Shown: one piece after another, positions 1 through 8,294 of the stretch
Position numbering within the stretch: the stretch's first letter is position 1
How the letters are laid out: every line of letters begins with the position of its first letter
DNA from: Streptomyces radiopugnans
Lineage (GTDB): Bacteria > Actinomycetota > Actinomycetes > Streptomycetales > Streptomycetaceae
DNA: 64,000 nucleotides
Direction: 5' to 3'
Assembly (NCBI RefSeq): GCF_900110735.1
Contig: NZ_FOET01000003.1
Span: 124,001-188,000 of the forward strand
Notes under the pieces: generated by a model
The model's database searches: none
What the model was told of the DNA's origin: nothing
What the model saw: the letters and a program-made list of their open reading frames with translations, nothing else
Program-made: the position numbers and the translations under genes

Positions 1-573
1 GCCCTCCGGCGTCAGCAGTTGTACGAGCTCGGGGCGCGCGGCCGACTGCGAGCGCTTCCTCGCCCCGCTCGTCGTGGTGCGCTTTCCGCTGCTGCGGCGC
101 GGCTTGCTGCGCGCGGCAGTGCTCTCCACGGTCACTTGTGCTCCTCCGTCTGTCCGGCTCCCGGGGTCGCCGGGAAGCCTGGGGATTCCCCGCCGGTGGC
201 AGGGAGAGGCTCGCCCGGATCCGTACGGCCCACGGGGTATGTGCGGCGCGGACGGAACCGAGCGGTGACAGGTGTCCCGTTCGACGGCCCGCTGTCAGCA
301 CGTTACCCAGTACCTCCGCACATGCGCGAAGGGTCCCTGACCTGCAATTTTGCTTGGGTTTCCAAGTAAATCGCAAAAGCCTGGAACGTCACTGGTCACA
401 GCCTCGCAAGCGCCTGGGACAAGCGCACGTTATCCCGGCACCGAAGTGACGGGAAGAGCTGTGGAGGAGTGACGCGGAGATGGTGCGTGATCGGTATGTG
501 AGACGGACACGGAGGGTGAAGGGGCGTACGGGCCCACAGGAGCCGCTTACCGCGCATACGCCGCATACGCCGC
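1..573. other. left edge, no gene assigned
   Basis: One + strand frame is open from the window edge to a TGA ending at 268. Its first 150 bases have the strong third-position GC bias of coding DNA, so it may be the tail of a gene that starts outside the window. The translation is rich in Arg, Pro and Ser and shows no motif I recognise. From about 300 to 480 the composition becomes less GC-rich, as in intergenic DNA. A short + frame starting at 481 has a fair ribosome binding site but soon runs antisense over the next gene, so I do not call it. Confidence 0.3.
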
Positions 574-1602
574 CTACACGCAGAAGGCGTCGCACACCGC
601 CTCGTACCGGCCGGTCCACCACACCACCAGCGCGGAGGCCGCCGGGAACTGCGGGTCGGTGCGGCGGTCGCGCAGCTGGTAGCGCCAGCGCAGCATCCAG
701 AAGTCGTTGAGCCGCTCCCACCACACCCGGTGGACGGCCGCGGCCATCTCGTCCGCCCCGGCCCCGGTGGCGGCGCGGTAGGCACGGGCGTAGGCCCGGA
801 TCTTGGCCAGGTCCAGGGTGCCGCCGGGCCGCAGGAAGAAGATGGCGGCGGCCCGTACGGCCTCCTCGGCGCGCGGCTGCACGGCGAGCCGGTCCCAGTC
901 CACGATCGCGACGGGCTCCCAGGGGGCCCGGTCCCGGTAGAGCAGGTTGAGGGGGTGGAAGTCGCCGTGCACCCACCCGGCGACCGGCTCGGCCCCGGCG
1001 GGCGGACGGCGGTGGGCGTGGCGCTCCAGCAGGGCGCGGCGCTCGCGCAGCCGGTGGTCGGCCAGCTCGTCGAAGCAGTCGCGCCGGGCCCGGGTGCGCA
1101 CCCGGGCCAGCAGCTCGTCGATGAGGCCGAAGGTCACCTCCGGGTCGGCGCTGGGCTCGGCGGCGCACTCGGCGGCGGGCACGGGCGCGACCTGGCCCAG
1201 CCGTACGTGCACCAGGCCCAGCAGCGCGCCCAGCCGGCGCGACTGCCCGCACGACAGCTCTCCGCCGTCCCGGTGGTGGCCGTCCACCCACGGGTGGAGG
1301 GCGTAGCAGCGCTCGTCCACCACGGCGACGGTCCGTCCGGAGGCGTCCTCGACGGGCGGTACGACCGGGACCCCGAGGTCGCCGAGGCGGACGGTGACGC
1401 GGTGCTGGTGCTCGATGCGGGCCGGGTCGCGCGGATCCCCGTCGAGGTGGTGCTTGAGGAAGAACCGGCCCCGCGTGGTGGACAGCCGGTAGCCGCGGTT
1501 CAGCAGCCCCTGGGCCACCGGCTCGCAGGAGATCGGCTCCCCGGCGCCGAAGCGCCGCACCAGCGTGGCGAGGGTGGCGCGGGGGAGGTGGGGAGACTGC
1601 AC
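574..1602 (-). CDS. APH-fold phosphotransferase family protein
   Basis: 342 aa. The protein has the aminoglycoside/choline phosphotransferase fold. A Lys in the RFFLKHH segment (about residue 50) fits the nucleotide-binding lysine. The catalytic-loop motif HGDFHPLNL is at 212-220, and the metal-binding IVDWDR, the equivalent of DFG, is at 233-238. This fold covers antibiotic kinases, homoserine kinase-like and choline kinase-like enzymes, and the sequence does not reveal the substrate. The GTG at 1602 is the most upstream start that keeps the N-terminal lobe; its ribosome binding site is weak. It lies 182 nt downstream of a kinase gene on the same strand and may share its transcript. An antibiotic resistance role is possible but unsupported. 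Confidence 0.75.
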   Translation of the reverse strand: MQSPHLPRATLATLVRRFGAGEPISCEPVAQGLLNRGYRLSTTRGRFFLKHHLDGDPRDPARIEHQHRVTVRLGDLGVPVVPPVEDASGRTVAVVDERCYALHPWVDGHHRDGGELSCGQSRRLGALLGLVHVRLGQVAPVPAAECAAEPSADPEVTFGLIDELLARVRTRARRDCFDELADHRLRERRALLERHAHRRPPAGAEPVAGWVHGDFHPLNLLYRDRAPWEPVAIVDWDRLAVQPRAEEAVRAAAIFFLRPGGTLDLAKIRAYARAYRAATGAGADEMAAAVHRVWWERLNDFWMLRWRYQLRDRRTDPQFPAASALVVWWTGRYEAVCDAFCV

Positions 1603-1784
1603 GCCGGGAATCGTAGGTCACCGAGAGCGACCACCCGGACGCGTTGTGCACCGGGGGCGCGGAGGTGGTATTGGGGCGGCGCGGACCGGGCGGACGCGGG
1701 ACAGACAGGGACAGGGACAGGGACAGGACGGATCCGGGGCGGAGGGCAGAGGCGGAACGGACGCGGGGCGGGCCCGCGTCCGGG

Positions 1785-3539
1785 TCAGCCGCCGGTGCCG
1801 CCGCCGGGCCCGCCCGGCGCTCCCCCTGCCGTGGCCGCCCCGTCGCCGGTGGTGGTGCCGCCGGTGGTGGTGTCGGCGCCGCCGGTGGTGGTGCCGGTGT
1901 CGCCGCCGGCGCCGCCGTCGGCCGTGCCGCCGTCGGCCGTGCCGCCCGTCTCCGTACCGCCGTCGGCGGTGCCCCCGGTGTCGGTACCGCCGGTGTCCGT
2001 GCCGCCGTCGGTCGTACCGCCGTCGGTGCCGCCCTCGTCGGTGCCGCCGTCGGGCTCGCTGGGCTCGCCGCTGGGCGAGGGCTCGGGGCTGGGCTCCCCG
2101 CCGCCGGTCCAGCCGGTGCTCCCGCCGCCGTTCTGCCAGCCGCCCGTGCCGCCGGGCTCGGTGTTGCCGTCCTGGCCGGGCTCCTGCGTCTCCTCCTCCT
2201 CGGGCGAGGGCTCCGCCGAGCTCTCCTCCTGGGAGGGCGTGGAGGTGGTCTTCTGCGGCCCCTTCTGCTCGTTGCCGTCCCCGCTGCCGTTGACGGCCAG
2301 GAAGATGCCCGCGGCGATGGCGAGGACGGAGAAGAAGGCGATCAGCCCGTACTTCAGACCGCTGCCGCCCCGGCGCCCGTCGCCGTAGCCGCCGCCCGTG
2401 TCGTAGCCGCCGCCGTCGTACGAGCCGCCGCCGGGGGCGCCCATGAGCAGCGGCGGGCCGACCCGGGTCGCGGCGTCGTCGGGGTAGCCGCCCGCGGCGG
2501 TGGCGGCGGGGGCGTCGCCGCCCTGGTAGGCGCCCGGGGTGCCCATGGCGGGCGTGGCGCCGGTGGAGACCACCGCGCCGGTGTTCCACAGGCCCCCGGT
2601 GTGGCCGCCCTGCTCCTGGAGCATGCGCAGCGCGTACTGCACCAGGCCGCGCATCTCCTCGGCGGTCTGGAAGCGGTCGTCCGGGTCCTTGGCCAGCGCC
2701 CTCATCACCAGGCCGTCCAGCTCCGGCGGCACCGAGTCGTTCACCCTCGAGGGCTGCACCGGCTCGTCCTGGACGTGCTGGTAGACCACCGACAGCGGGG
2801 TCTCCCCGGTGAACGGCGGGCGCAGCGCCAGCAGCTCGTAGAGCATGCAGCCCGTGGCGTACAGGTCGGAGCGGGCGTCCACCGTCTTGCCGAGCGCCTG
2901 CTCGGGGGAGAGGTACTGCGGGGTGCCCATGACCATGCCCGTCTGGGTCATGGTGGTGGACGCGCCGTGCAGCGCGCGGGCGATGCCGAAGTCCATCACC
3001 TTCACGGCGCCGTTGTTGGTGATGATGACGTTGGCGGGCTTGATGTCCCGGTGCACGATGCCGTGCTGGTGGCTGTAGGCGAGCGCCTCCAGCACCCCGG
3101 AGATGATGATCAGCGCCTGCTCGGGCGGCGGCGCGTCGGCGTTGAGGAGGAGGTCGCGGATGGTGCGGCCCTCGACCAGCTCCATGACGATGTACGGCAC
3201 GGTGTTGCCGCCGACCACGTCCTCGCCGGAGTCGTAGACGGCCACCACCGCGTGGTGGTTGAGGCCGGCGACGGACTGCGCCTCGCGCGTGAAGCGGGCC
3301 TTGGAGATCGGGTCCTCGGCGAGGTCCGCGCGCAGCAGCTTGACGGCGACGGTGCGGCCCAGGCGCACGTCCTCGGCGGCGAACACCTCCGCCATGCCGC
3401 CGCGGCCGAGCCGGCGCGTGAGGCGGTAGCGCCCGTCGCCCACCACACCGCCGCTGCCCCACGACTCGGGCGAATCGGACACCCCACCAGCAGTCTCGTC
3501 GGGCTCCGAAGGCCCTCCGGCGGCTTGTGTCTGTGCCAT
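1785..3539 (-). CDS. receptor-type Ser/Thr protein kinase, PknB family
   Basis: 584 aa. The cytoplasmic N-terminal kinase domain (about 38-305) has the glycine loop GRGGMAEV at 45-52, Lys67, HRDIKPAN at 163-170, DFG at 183-185 and a TMTQTGMVMGT activation loop with likely autophosphorylated threonines. A Gly-rich juxtamembrane linker leads to one membrane helix at about 395-417. The outer part has no PASTA domain. It is a Pro/Glu/Ser stretch followed by about 100 residues of low-complexity Gly-Gly-Thr-Asp repeats (480-584), which suggests a wall-spanning stalk. The start is an ATG. The gene is divergent from a second kinase at 3977, resembling the adjacent kinase pair (PksC/PksD type) of Streptomyces. 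Ligand and substrates are unknown. Confidence 0.9.
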   Translation of the reverse strand: MAQTQAAGGPSEPDETAGGVSDSPESWGSGGVVGDGRYRLTRRLGRGGMAEVFAAEDVRLGRTVAVKLLRADLAEDPISKARFTREAQSVAGLNHHAVVAVYDSGEDVVGGNTVPYIVMELVEGRTIRDLLLNADAPPPEQALIIISGVLEALAYSHQHGIVHRDIKPANVIITNNGAVKVMDFGIARALHGASTTMTQTGMVMGTPQYLSPEQALGKTVDARSDLYATGCMLYELLALRPPFTGETPLSVVYQHVQDEPVQPSRVNDSVPPELDGLVMRALAKDPDDRFQTAEEMRGLVQYALRMLQEQGGHTGGLWNTGAVVSTGATPAMGTPGAYQGGDAPAATAAGGYPDDAATRVGPPLLMGAPGGGSYDGGGYDTGGGYGDGRRGGSGLKYGLIAFFSVLAIAAGIFLAVNGSGDGNEQKGPQKTTSTPSQEESSAEPSPEEEETQEPGQDGNTEPGGTGGWQNGGGSTGWTGGGEPSPEPSPSGEPSEPDGGTDEGGTDGGTTDGGTDTGGTDTGGTADGGTETGGTADGGTADGGAGGDTGTTTGGADTTTGGTTTGDGAATAGGAPGGPGGGTGG

Positions 3540-3976
3540 CAGTCCTCGCCGTAGATCAGGTCCGCGAGCCGCGGATCCGTACGCTCTGCTCCTTGTGCAC
3601 GCTAACAGGGTCCGGGAGCCGTGCCCCTCGGCGAAGGCGAAGAGAGCGGCGCGGGACGTGGTACCGAGAGCGCTGGGGGCAGCAACGGACCATCCAACCC
3701 GCTCGGGCGTCCAACTGGCAAGTTACGATGTCGGGCGGCTCCGCGAGCGCGTGTGAGGCGTATGCGCGCATCGGGTCACGGAACGGGCAACCGCCTTGAC
3801 GTGTCCGGCCGCTGGGGCAGACTTGGCCCGGAAGTCCACGGGTGGGGTCCACGGGCGGACCGGTGTCACGCCCGGCGTTCGAAGGCCGGTCGGCGGCACC
3901 ACGGGCACCGGCAGAGCAACCGTACACGCGCAGGCCCGAGACGGCAGTCCTGCGGCGCCGAGGGGGAAGCAGTCAG
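3540..3976. promoter_or_regulatory. divergent promoter region between two kinase genes
   Basis: 437 bp without a convincing gene separate the start codons of two divergently transcribed kinases, so promoters for both must lie here. I could not pick a confident -35/-10 pair. Frames that cross the region have poor codon bias. The + strand kinase frame remains open upstream to 3842, but the purine-rich site just before the ATG at 3977 makes that the better start. Confidence 0.5.
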
Positions 3977-5710
3977 ATGAGCGACGACGGCGCGCAGGCC
4001 GCGTACCGGGGCCGTACGGTCGGCGGCGGGCGTTACCAGCTGCGCGACCTGCTGGGCCAGGGCGGCATGGCCTCGGTGCACCTGGCCTACGACACGGTGC
4101 TCGACCGCCAGGTGGCGGTCAAGACCCTCCACACCGAGCTGGGCCGCGAGCAGTCCTTCCGGGAGCGCTTCCGCCGCGAGGCGCAGGCGGTCGCCAAGCT
4201 GACGCACACCAACATCGTCTCGGTCTTCGACTCCGGCGAGGACGAGATCGACGGCGCGCTGGTGCCCTACATCGTCATGGAGTACGTCGAGGGCAACCCG
4301 CTGCGCACCGTCCTCGACGAGGACGTGGCCCGGCTCGGGGCGATGCCGAGCGACAAGGCGCTGGCCATCGTCTCCGAGGTGCTCGCCGCGCTGGAGACCA
4401 GCCACGAGATGGGCCTGGTGCACCGGGACATCAAGCCGGGCAACGTCATGCTGAACAAGCGCGGCACGGTCAAGGTCATGGACTTCGGCATCGCCCGCGC
4501 CATGCAGTCCGGCGTCACCTCGATGACGCAGACGGGCATGGTCGTCGGCACCCCGCAGTACCTCTCCCCCGAGCAGGCGCTGGGGCGCGGCGTGGACGCC
4601 CGCTCCGACCTGTACTCGGTGGGCATCATGCTCTTCGAGCTGCTCACCGGGCGGCTCCCCTTCGACGCGGACTCGCCGCTGGCCATCGCCTACGCGCACG
4701 TCCAGGAGGAGCCGCCCGCACCGTCGTCGATCAACCGGTCGCTGCCCCCGGCCGTGGACGCGCTGGTCGCGCGGGCGCTGAAGAAGAACCCCAACGAGCG
4801 GTTCCCGACCGCCGAGTCGATGCGCCAGGAGTGCGAGCGCGTCCGCAACTCGGTGATCGCCTCGAACACCACCCCGCTGATCGCCGGCGGCGTCCCCGGC
4901 CCCAACAGCGGCGCGGCCGTCTCCCAGTCGGTCTTCCCGCCGGTGGACGCCCAGGGCACCCCGCCGCCGCCGGGCATGCAGCAGCCGTACCAGCCGCACT
5001 ACGCGCCGACGGCCGGCTTCGGTGCCGCGGGCGCGGTCCAGCAGGGGTACTCCACACCGGCGCCGGGCCCCTACGGCCACCAGGGCGGCGCGCCGACCCC
5101 GCCGCCGTACACCATCTCGCCCTCGCCCCAGCCCTCCGGCGGCGGGAGGAACACCGGGGTGCTCGTCGGATCGGCGATCGCGGCGATCATCGTCGTCGCC
5201 GCCGTGATCATCGCGGTGTCGCTCAACGGCGGCGGTGAGGAGAGCCCGCGGGCGGGCGAGTCCCCGGGACCCGTCCAGACCGTGGAGCAGCCCGCGGGCA
5301 CCGGCGGGGGCGAATCCGGCGGTGACACGGGCGGCGGCACGGGCGGCCAGGAGACCGACAGTGCCGACACCGGCACGGACACCGACGACAGCGGCGGTGA
5401 CGACGACGGCGGCGGCTTCAAGGACGAGGACACCTCGAAGACCATCGACCCGGCCAAGTGCACGGACGCGTCGGAGAGCATCTTCGACAAGGGCAAGACG
5501 AACATGCCCGACCTGACGTTCAAGCACCTGGACTCGGTGAAGGAGTGCGTCCGCGAGGCGGGCTGGATCCTGGACGACGTCGAGTACGAGGACGAGAACC
5601 TGTACGGGAAGAACACCGTCCTCAAGCAGTCCCCGAGGGCCTACGAGGGCTTCGACCCCAAGAAGGACAAGATCACGCTGACCGTCTCCACCGGCCACCC
5701 GGCGGACTGA
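3977..5710 (+). CDS. receptor-type Ser/Thr protein kinase with one PASTA-like domain
   Basis: 577 aa. The kinase domain (about 18-285) has LGQGGMASV, Lys49, HRDIKPGN starting at 149 and DFG at 169-171, with a TSMTQTGMVVGT activation loop. A Pro/Gly/Gln-rich linker is followed by one membrane helix (about 393-415), an acidic Gly/Thr/Asp spacer and a C-terminal domain at about 508-575. That domain begins MPDLTFKHLDS and ends DKITLTVSTG, the pattern of a single PASTA domain, so it may sense peptidoglycan or another wall component. The ATG at 3977 is preceded by a GAGGGGGA ribosome binding site. The gene is divergent from the kinase at 1785-3539 and their kinase domains are close relatives, which suggests duplication. 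It ends just before a strong hairpin. Confidence 0.9.
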   Translation: MSDDGAQAAYRGRTVGGGRYQLRDLLGQGGMASVHLAYDTVLDRQVAVKTLHTELGREQSFRERFRREAQAVAKLTHTNIVSVFDSGEDEIDGALVPYIVMEYVEGNPLRTVLDEDVARLGAMPSDKALAIVSEVLAALETSHEMGLVHRDIKPGNVMLNKRGTVKVMDFGIARAMQSGVTSMTQTGMVVGTPQYLSPEQALGRGVDARSDLYSVGIMLFELLTGRLPFDADSPLAIAYAHVQEEPPAPSSINRSLPPAVDALVARALKKNPNERFPTAESMRQECERVRNSVIASNTTPLIAGGVPGPNSGAAVSQSVFPPVDAQGTPPPPGMQQPYQPHYAPTAGFGAAGAVQQGYSTPAPGPYGHQGGAPTPPPYTISPSPQPSGGGRNTGVLVGSAIAAIIVVAAVIIAVSLNGGGEESPRAGESPGPVQTVEQPAGTGGGESGGDTGGGTGGQETDSADTGTDTDDSGGDDDGGGFKDEDTSKTIDPAKCTDASESIFDKGKTNMPDLTFKHLDSVKECVREAGWILDDVEYEDENLYGKNTVLKQSPRAYEGFDPKKDKITLTVSTGHPAD

Positions 5711-5721
5711 CCGCGGCGGAC

Positions 5722-5770
5722 ACGCGCGAGGGGCCCGGCACGCGATCCGCGTGCCGGGCCCCTCGCGCGT
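5722..5770. terminator. long perfect hairpin between convergent genes
   Basis: The 22-nt arm at 5722-5743 pairs perfectly with 5749-5770 around a 5-nt loop. It begins 11 nt after the kinase stop codon and lies 54 nt beyond the bpa stop codon on the other strand. It can serve as a bidirectional terminator. No long U tract follows, as is usual in Streptomyces. Confidence 0.85.
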
Positions 5771-5823
5771 ACGGGGTCGGGGCCGCTCCTCGGCGGCAGG
5801 GGCCGCTCAGGGACAGGGGCCGC

Positions 5824-6393
5824 TCAGAGGTAGGGACCGCCGGAGCGGATCTGGCCGCCGCGCCCGTCGCCCTCCTCGTCGGGCAGCGCACCCGCCGGAA
5901 GCGCGCGGCGCATCTGCTCGAGCTGGGCGCGGGCCGCCATCTGCTGGGCGAACAGCGCCGTCTGGATGCCGTGGAACAGCCCCTCCAGCCAGCCCACGAG
6001 CTGGGCCTGGGCGATCCGCAGCTCGGCGTCGGTGGGCACCGCGTCGTCGGTGAACGGCAGCGAGATCCGCTCCAGCTCCTCGATCAGCTCGGGTGCCAGG
6101 CCGTCCTCCAGCTCCTTGACCGAGCTGGCGTGGATCTCCTTGAGCCGGGCACGGCTGGCCTCGTCCAGGGGAGCCGACTTGACCTCCTCCAGGAGCTGCT
6201 TGATCATGCTGCCGATCCGCATGACCTTCGCGGGCTGCTCGACCATCTCCGTCACGGGGATCTCACGCGGCTCGTCGTCGGAGCCGCCGTCCCCGCCCTT
6301 GGGAGCGGCGGTGCTGCCGAGGGCCATTCCGTCCGGCCCGACGACCAGGACGTGCTGGCTCTCCTGCGAGCGTTCGTTCATCGGCTGAGTCAT
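5824..6393 (-). CDS. bpa: bacterial proteasome activator Bpa (PafE)
   Basis: 189 aa. The sequence closely follows the DUF2587/Bpa family. Its core runs VEQPAKVMRIG (about 51-61), MIKQLLEEV, LDEASRARLKEIHASS, ELEDGLAPEL, DAELRIAQAQLVGWLEGLFHG (122-142) and ALFAQQMAARAQL. In the family these helices form a dodecameric ring that caps the 20S proteasome and opens its gate without ATP, for degrading unfolded proteins. The C-terminus is GGPYL; mycobacterial Bpa ends in GQYL, which docks in the pockets between alpha subunits. The start is uncertain: I use the ATG at 6393, but a G-rich ribosome binding site fits the ATG at 6381 better. Proteasome genes are outside the window. Confidence 0.9.
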   Translation of the reverse strand: MTQPMNERSQESQHVLVVGPDGMALGSTAAPKGGDGGSDDEPREIPVTEMVEQPAKVMRIGSMIKQLLEEVKSAPLDEASRARLKEIHASSVKELEDGLAPELIEELERISLPFTDDAVPTDAELRIAQAQLVGWLEGLFHGIQTALFAQQMAARAQLEQMRRALPAGALPDEEGDGRGGQIRSGGPYL

Positions 6394-6552
6394 ACCCCCA
6401 TTCTGCAATGCCCGTCCGAACGGCCGGCGGCCGATCCCCCGGGGGCGCCACCGTGAACACCGCCGTGAGCACCACCGTGGGCACCGCCGTGAGCACCGCT
6501 CGTCCCGGCGCCGTTCTCAGCGCCGGTCCCGGCGCCGGTCCCGGCGCCGGTC

Positions 6553-7224
6553 TCAGCGCCGCAGCCGCAGGGCTAGCGAGGCCAGGCCCAGGCCCAGGAA
6601 GGTCAGCCCGGCGCCGAGCGGCAGCACCGGGAGCAGCTGGCCGCCGGTGGCGGGCGTCGCACGGCTCTGGGCGCGCTCCTCGCCGCTCCGGCCGTCGTCG
6701 TACACGTAGTCGTCGTAGTGGTCGCCTGTGCCGGTCCGCCGGTCGCTGACCTGCTCGGTCCGGCCCTGCGGAGTCTGCCGCGACGTGCCCGGAGGCTCGG
6801 CGGAGCCGGCGTCGCCGGGACCGCGGCCCCCGTCGCCTTCCCCGTCGGGGGCCGTACCGGACGGTTCGCCGGAGGGCTCACCGGAGGTGGGATCCGGTGT
6901 GGGTGTGGGCGTGGGCGTCGGGTCCGGATCGGGGGAGGAGCCGCCCGGCGGCCACGGCGGCAGGGTGAGCCGCGGGGGGCGCTCGGTCTCCTCCGGGTCG
7001 TCCGGCTCCCGCGGGTCGTCCGGGTCCTCGCTCTCCTCCGGGTCGTCCGGGGAGGCGGTGGGGGAGGACGAGGGCTTGCCCCGGTCCTCCGATCCGGGCT
7101 CCACCCCGTCCTTCGCACCGCCGGGAACGGCCGTCACGACCGCAGACTGCTGGGAGGCCAGGGCGACGGGTGCCGGGACGAGCACCATCACGCAGGCCAG
7201 CAGGGTGATCGCGGCTTCCCTCAC
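6553..7224 (-). CDS. secreted Pro/Asp-rich protein with C-terminal membrane anchor
   Basis: About 223 aa, family not recognised. The GTG at 7224 has a GGGAGGGGG ribosome binding site 7 nt upstream. It starts directly with a signal peptide (REAAITLLACVMVLVPAPVALA) that would be cleaved before the SQQ residues. The middle is a low-complexity, acidic, Pro/Ser/Thr-rich stalk (EDPDDPREPDDP, PTPTPTPTPDP). The end has TPATGGQ, a hydrophobic helix of about 20 residues and the basic tail RLRR. That order resembles a cell-wall sorting signal, with TPATG in place of the LAXTG expected for class E sortases. It could equally be a plain membrane anchor. It is single in its strand context, 159 nt upstream of bpa. 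Confidence 0.7.
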   Translation of the reverse strand: MREAAITLLACVMVLVPAPVALASQQSAVVTAVPGGAKDGVEPGSEDRGKPSSSPTASPDDPEESEDPDDPREPDDPEETERPPRLTLPPWPPGGSSPDPDPTPTPTPTPDPTSGEPSGEPSGTAPDGEGDGGRGPGDAGSAEPPGTSRQTPQGRTEQVSDRRTGTGDHYDDYVYDDGRSGEERAQSRATPATGGQLLPVLPLGAGLTFLGLGLASLALRLRR

Positions 7225-7295
7225 CGCTACGCCCCCTCCCGTACCAGGCATCCAATGGTGTAACAAGCGTCACACGAACGCGCGGGCCCGGCATC

Positions 7296-8285
7296 TCAGA
7301 CGGTGAGGACGACCTTGCCCACGTGATCGCTCTCCTCGAGTACCCGGTGAGCCCGGGAGGCATTACTCATCGGCACCGTGCGGTCCACGACGGGGCGGAC
7401 CCGCCCGGCGGCGATCAGCGGCCAGACGTGCTCGCGCACCGCCGCGACGATCTCCGCCTTCTCCTCCGGGGGACGGCCGCGCAGCGAGGTGGCCGAGACC
7501 GTACCGCACTTGGCGAGCAGCGCGCCCAGGTTCAGCTCTCCCCTCACACCGCCCTGGAGGCCGATGACGACGATCCGGCCGCCGCGGGCGAGCGCCTTGA
7601 CGTTCCGCTCCAGGTACTTGGCGCCGATGATGTCGAGGATCACGTCCGCGCCGCGTCCGCCGGTGGCCGCCCGGACCTCCTCGGCGAAGTCCTGCTCGCG
7701 GTAGTCGATCAGGACGTCCGCGCCCAGCTCCGCGCAGCGCTCCAGCTTCCTCCGGCTGCCCGCGGTGACGGCCACCCGCGCGCCGACGGCCTTGGCGAGC
7801 TGGATCGCCATGGTGCCGATGCCACTGGCCCCGCCGTGGACCAGCAGGGTCTCGCCGGGGCGCAGCCCGGCGTGCATGAAGACGTTCGACCAGACCGTGC
7901 ACACCACCTCGGGGAGGGCGGCGGCGGTGACCGGGTCGAGCGGGCCGTCGGGGGTGTCGGGCAGCGGCAGGAGCTGGCCGTGCGGCACGGCGACCTTCTC
8001 CGCGTACCCGCCGCCGGCGAGCAGCGCGCACACCCCGTCGCCGGTCTTCCAGCCGCCCACGCCCGGCCCCAGCGCGGCGATCCGGCCCGCGCACTCCAGC
8101 CCGGGGTAGGGCGAGGCGCCCGGGGGCGGGTCGTAGAAGCCCTGCCGCTGGAGGACGTCGGCGCGGTTGACGGCGCCGGCCGCCACCTCGACCAGCACCT
8201 CCCCCTCGCCGGGCACGGGGTCGTCCACCTCCGTCCAGACGAGGACGTCGGGGCCGCCGGGTTCGGTGATGGTGATCGCGTGCAT
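7296..8285 (-). CDS. zinc-less MDR quinone oxidoreductase, NAD(P)H dependent
   Basis: 329 aa, the usual length for the QOR/TED2 branch of medium-chain dehydrogenases. The N-terminal GroES-like fold contains GEVLVEVAAGAVNRADVLQRQG and YPGLECAGRI. The nucleotide-binding Rossmann fold contains LLVHGGASGIGTMAIQLAKA. The catalytic zinc cysteines of alcohol dehydrogenases are absent, and the AVNRADVLQRQGFY signature points to the PIG3/NADPH:quinone reductase group. Its ATG lies 9 nt after the stop codon of the potassium channel gene, so it should be the last gene of a mobA-moeA-channel-oxidoreductase operon. The physiological substrate is not predictable from sequence. Confidence 0.85.
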   Translation of the reverse strand: MHAITITEPGGPDVLVWTEVDDPVPGEGEVLVEVAAGAVNRADVLQRQGFYDPPPGASPYPGLECAGRIAALGPGVGGWKTGDGVCALLAGGGYAEKVAVPHGQLLPLPDTPDGPLDPVTAAALPEVVCTVWSNVFMHAGLRPGETLLVHGGASGIGTMAIQLAKAVGARVAVTAGSRRKLERCAELGADVLIDYREQDFAEEVRAATGGRGADVILDIIGAKYLERNVKALARGGRIVVIGLQGGVRGELNLGALLAKCGTVSATSLRGRPPEEKAEIVAAVREHVWPLIAAGRVRPVVDRTVPMSNASRAHRVLEESDHVGKVVLTV

Positions 8286-8294
8286 GGGGTGAAG

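Noticed and set aside
481..710. Short plus-strand frame with a fair ribosome binding site at the left end
   Set aside because: It runs antisense into the phosphotransferase gene, is mostly Arg/Pro/Thr and has no recognisable feature.
1830..2060. Short repeats resembling a CRISPR array or satellite
   Set aside because: They are in-frame codons for Gly-Gly-Thr-Asp repeats at the end of a kinase; no constant repeat with unique spacers is present.
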